14,208 nucleotides of DNA from an uncultured Eubacteriales bacterium (GTDB lineage: Bacteria > Bacillota > Clostridia > Oscillospirales > Acutalibacteraceae), in NCBI GenBank assembly GCA_934643185.1, contig CAKUBN010000055.1, positions 1 to 14,208 of the forward strand. Reading direction: 5' to 3'. The notes beneath the pieces were generated by a model, which was not told the DNA's origin, did no database searches, and saw nothing but the letters and a program-made list of their open reading frames with translations. The position numbers were made by a program, and so were the translations under genes. Shown here piece after piece: positions 13,983-14,208 of this stretch; position 1 is the first letter of the stretch, and every line of letters starts with the position of its first letter.

Positions 13983-14208
13983 AGGGTTCCCCGCTGTTTT
14001 GCATCTGTCAAAATCGCCGCGGCAATGGTTTCAGCCGCAAGATGGGAGCCTGCTTCATTCGGGTGGCTGCCGTCTTCGTTGAAAAGATTTTCGGTTTCGG
14101 TCTTTTCATAGAATTTGCTGCCGACGTCGGCGAGCAGCGTGTAGTTTTCTTTCGCCGCTTCGGCATAGGCCTCGTGCATTTTGCGGTACATTTCATCGTA
14201 ATCCATGC
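13979..14208 (-). CDS. SGNH/GDSL-type hydrolase, C-terminal fragment (runs off the right edge)
   Basis: The visible 75 or so residues end an open frame that continues beyond the window. The segment NEDGSHPNEAGSHLAAE has the Asp-x-x-His of block V in SGNH hydrolases, where Asp and His complete the Ser-Asp-His triad; the helical LAAETIAAAIL that follows is also typical. A Met at 14206 exists, but the frame is open upstream and the catalytic serine is missing, so the gene clearly starts outside. Family members are esterases, lipases or carbohydrate O-deacetylases. The coupled membrane protein suggests an envelope-related role, which is inference. Confidence 0.75.
   Translation of the reverse strand, partial: MDYDEMYRKMHEAYAEAAKENYTLLADVGSKFYEKTETENLFNEDGSHPNEAGSHLAAETIAAAILTDAKQRGTL

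Noticed and set aside
1..14208. Insertion sequences, prophage genes, CRISPR arrays, tRNA or rRNA genes
   Set aside because: No transposase or integrase motifs, no regularly spaced repeats, and no tRNA or rRNA-like segments were seen; nearly all sequence is accounted for by genes and short regulatory gaps.

Overview
The window reads as a chromosomal segment of a Gram-positive anaerobe of the Bacillota, class Clostridia, probably the Oscillospirales/Ruminococcaceae group. This rests on the strong AAGGAGG-type ribosome binding sites, a YlmC/YmxH-family (sporulation-associated) PRC-barrel gene, the rpsB-tsf pair, and gut-type enzymes such as a GH2 glycosidase under an AraC regulator. No mobile element, CRISPR array, tRNA or rRNA was seen. 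Genus is not resolvable by eye.

Layout. Left edge (minus strand): the N-terminal part of a histidine phosphatase. Divergent from it, positions 368-6686 on the plus strand hold what looks like one operon: an XRE-type regulator whose C-terminus is frameshifted, a glutamine-dependent asparagine synthetase (asnB, copy 1), an ATP-grasp carboxylate-amine ligase, an aspartate/glutamate racemase overlapping the ligase stop codon by one base, and a second asnB. A strong terminator follows at 6701-6737. A small cupin gene with its own promoter comes next. It shares a bidirectional terminator (7186-7230) with a convergent AraC-family regulator, and the regulator is divergent from an intracellular GH2 glycosidase (8209-9915). 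After another terminator, 10091-11002 encodes a membrane-anchored protein with a putative cysteine-hydrolase domain. From 11093 to the right edge everything is on the minus strand: terminator, tsf, rpsB with a structured leader and an extended -10 promoter, a YlmC/YmxH-family gene, a three-TM membrane protein of unknown function, and the C-terminal end of an SGNH/GDSL-type hydrolase.

How the genes may work together. Racemase + ATP-grasp ligase + AsnB-type amidotransferase is the set known from Enterococcus faecium (Racfm/Aslfm) and Lactococcus lactis (AsnH). There it makes D-aspartate, attaches it to the peptidoglycan stem peptide, and amidates it to D-asparagine as a cross-bridge. The most interesting object here is therefore a candidate D-Asp/D-Asn cell-wall cross-bridge operon with two different AsnB paralogues and its own regulator. 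The substrate assignment is inference; the enzyme families are clear from sequence. The AraC/GH2 pair is a small sugar-responsive unit, and rpsB-tsf is a housekeeping translation operon.
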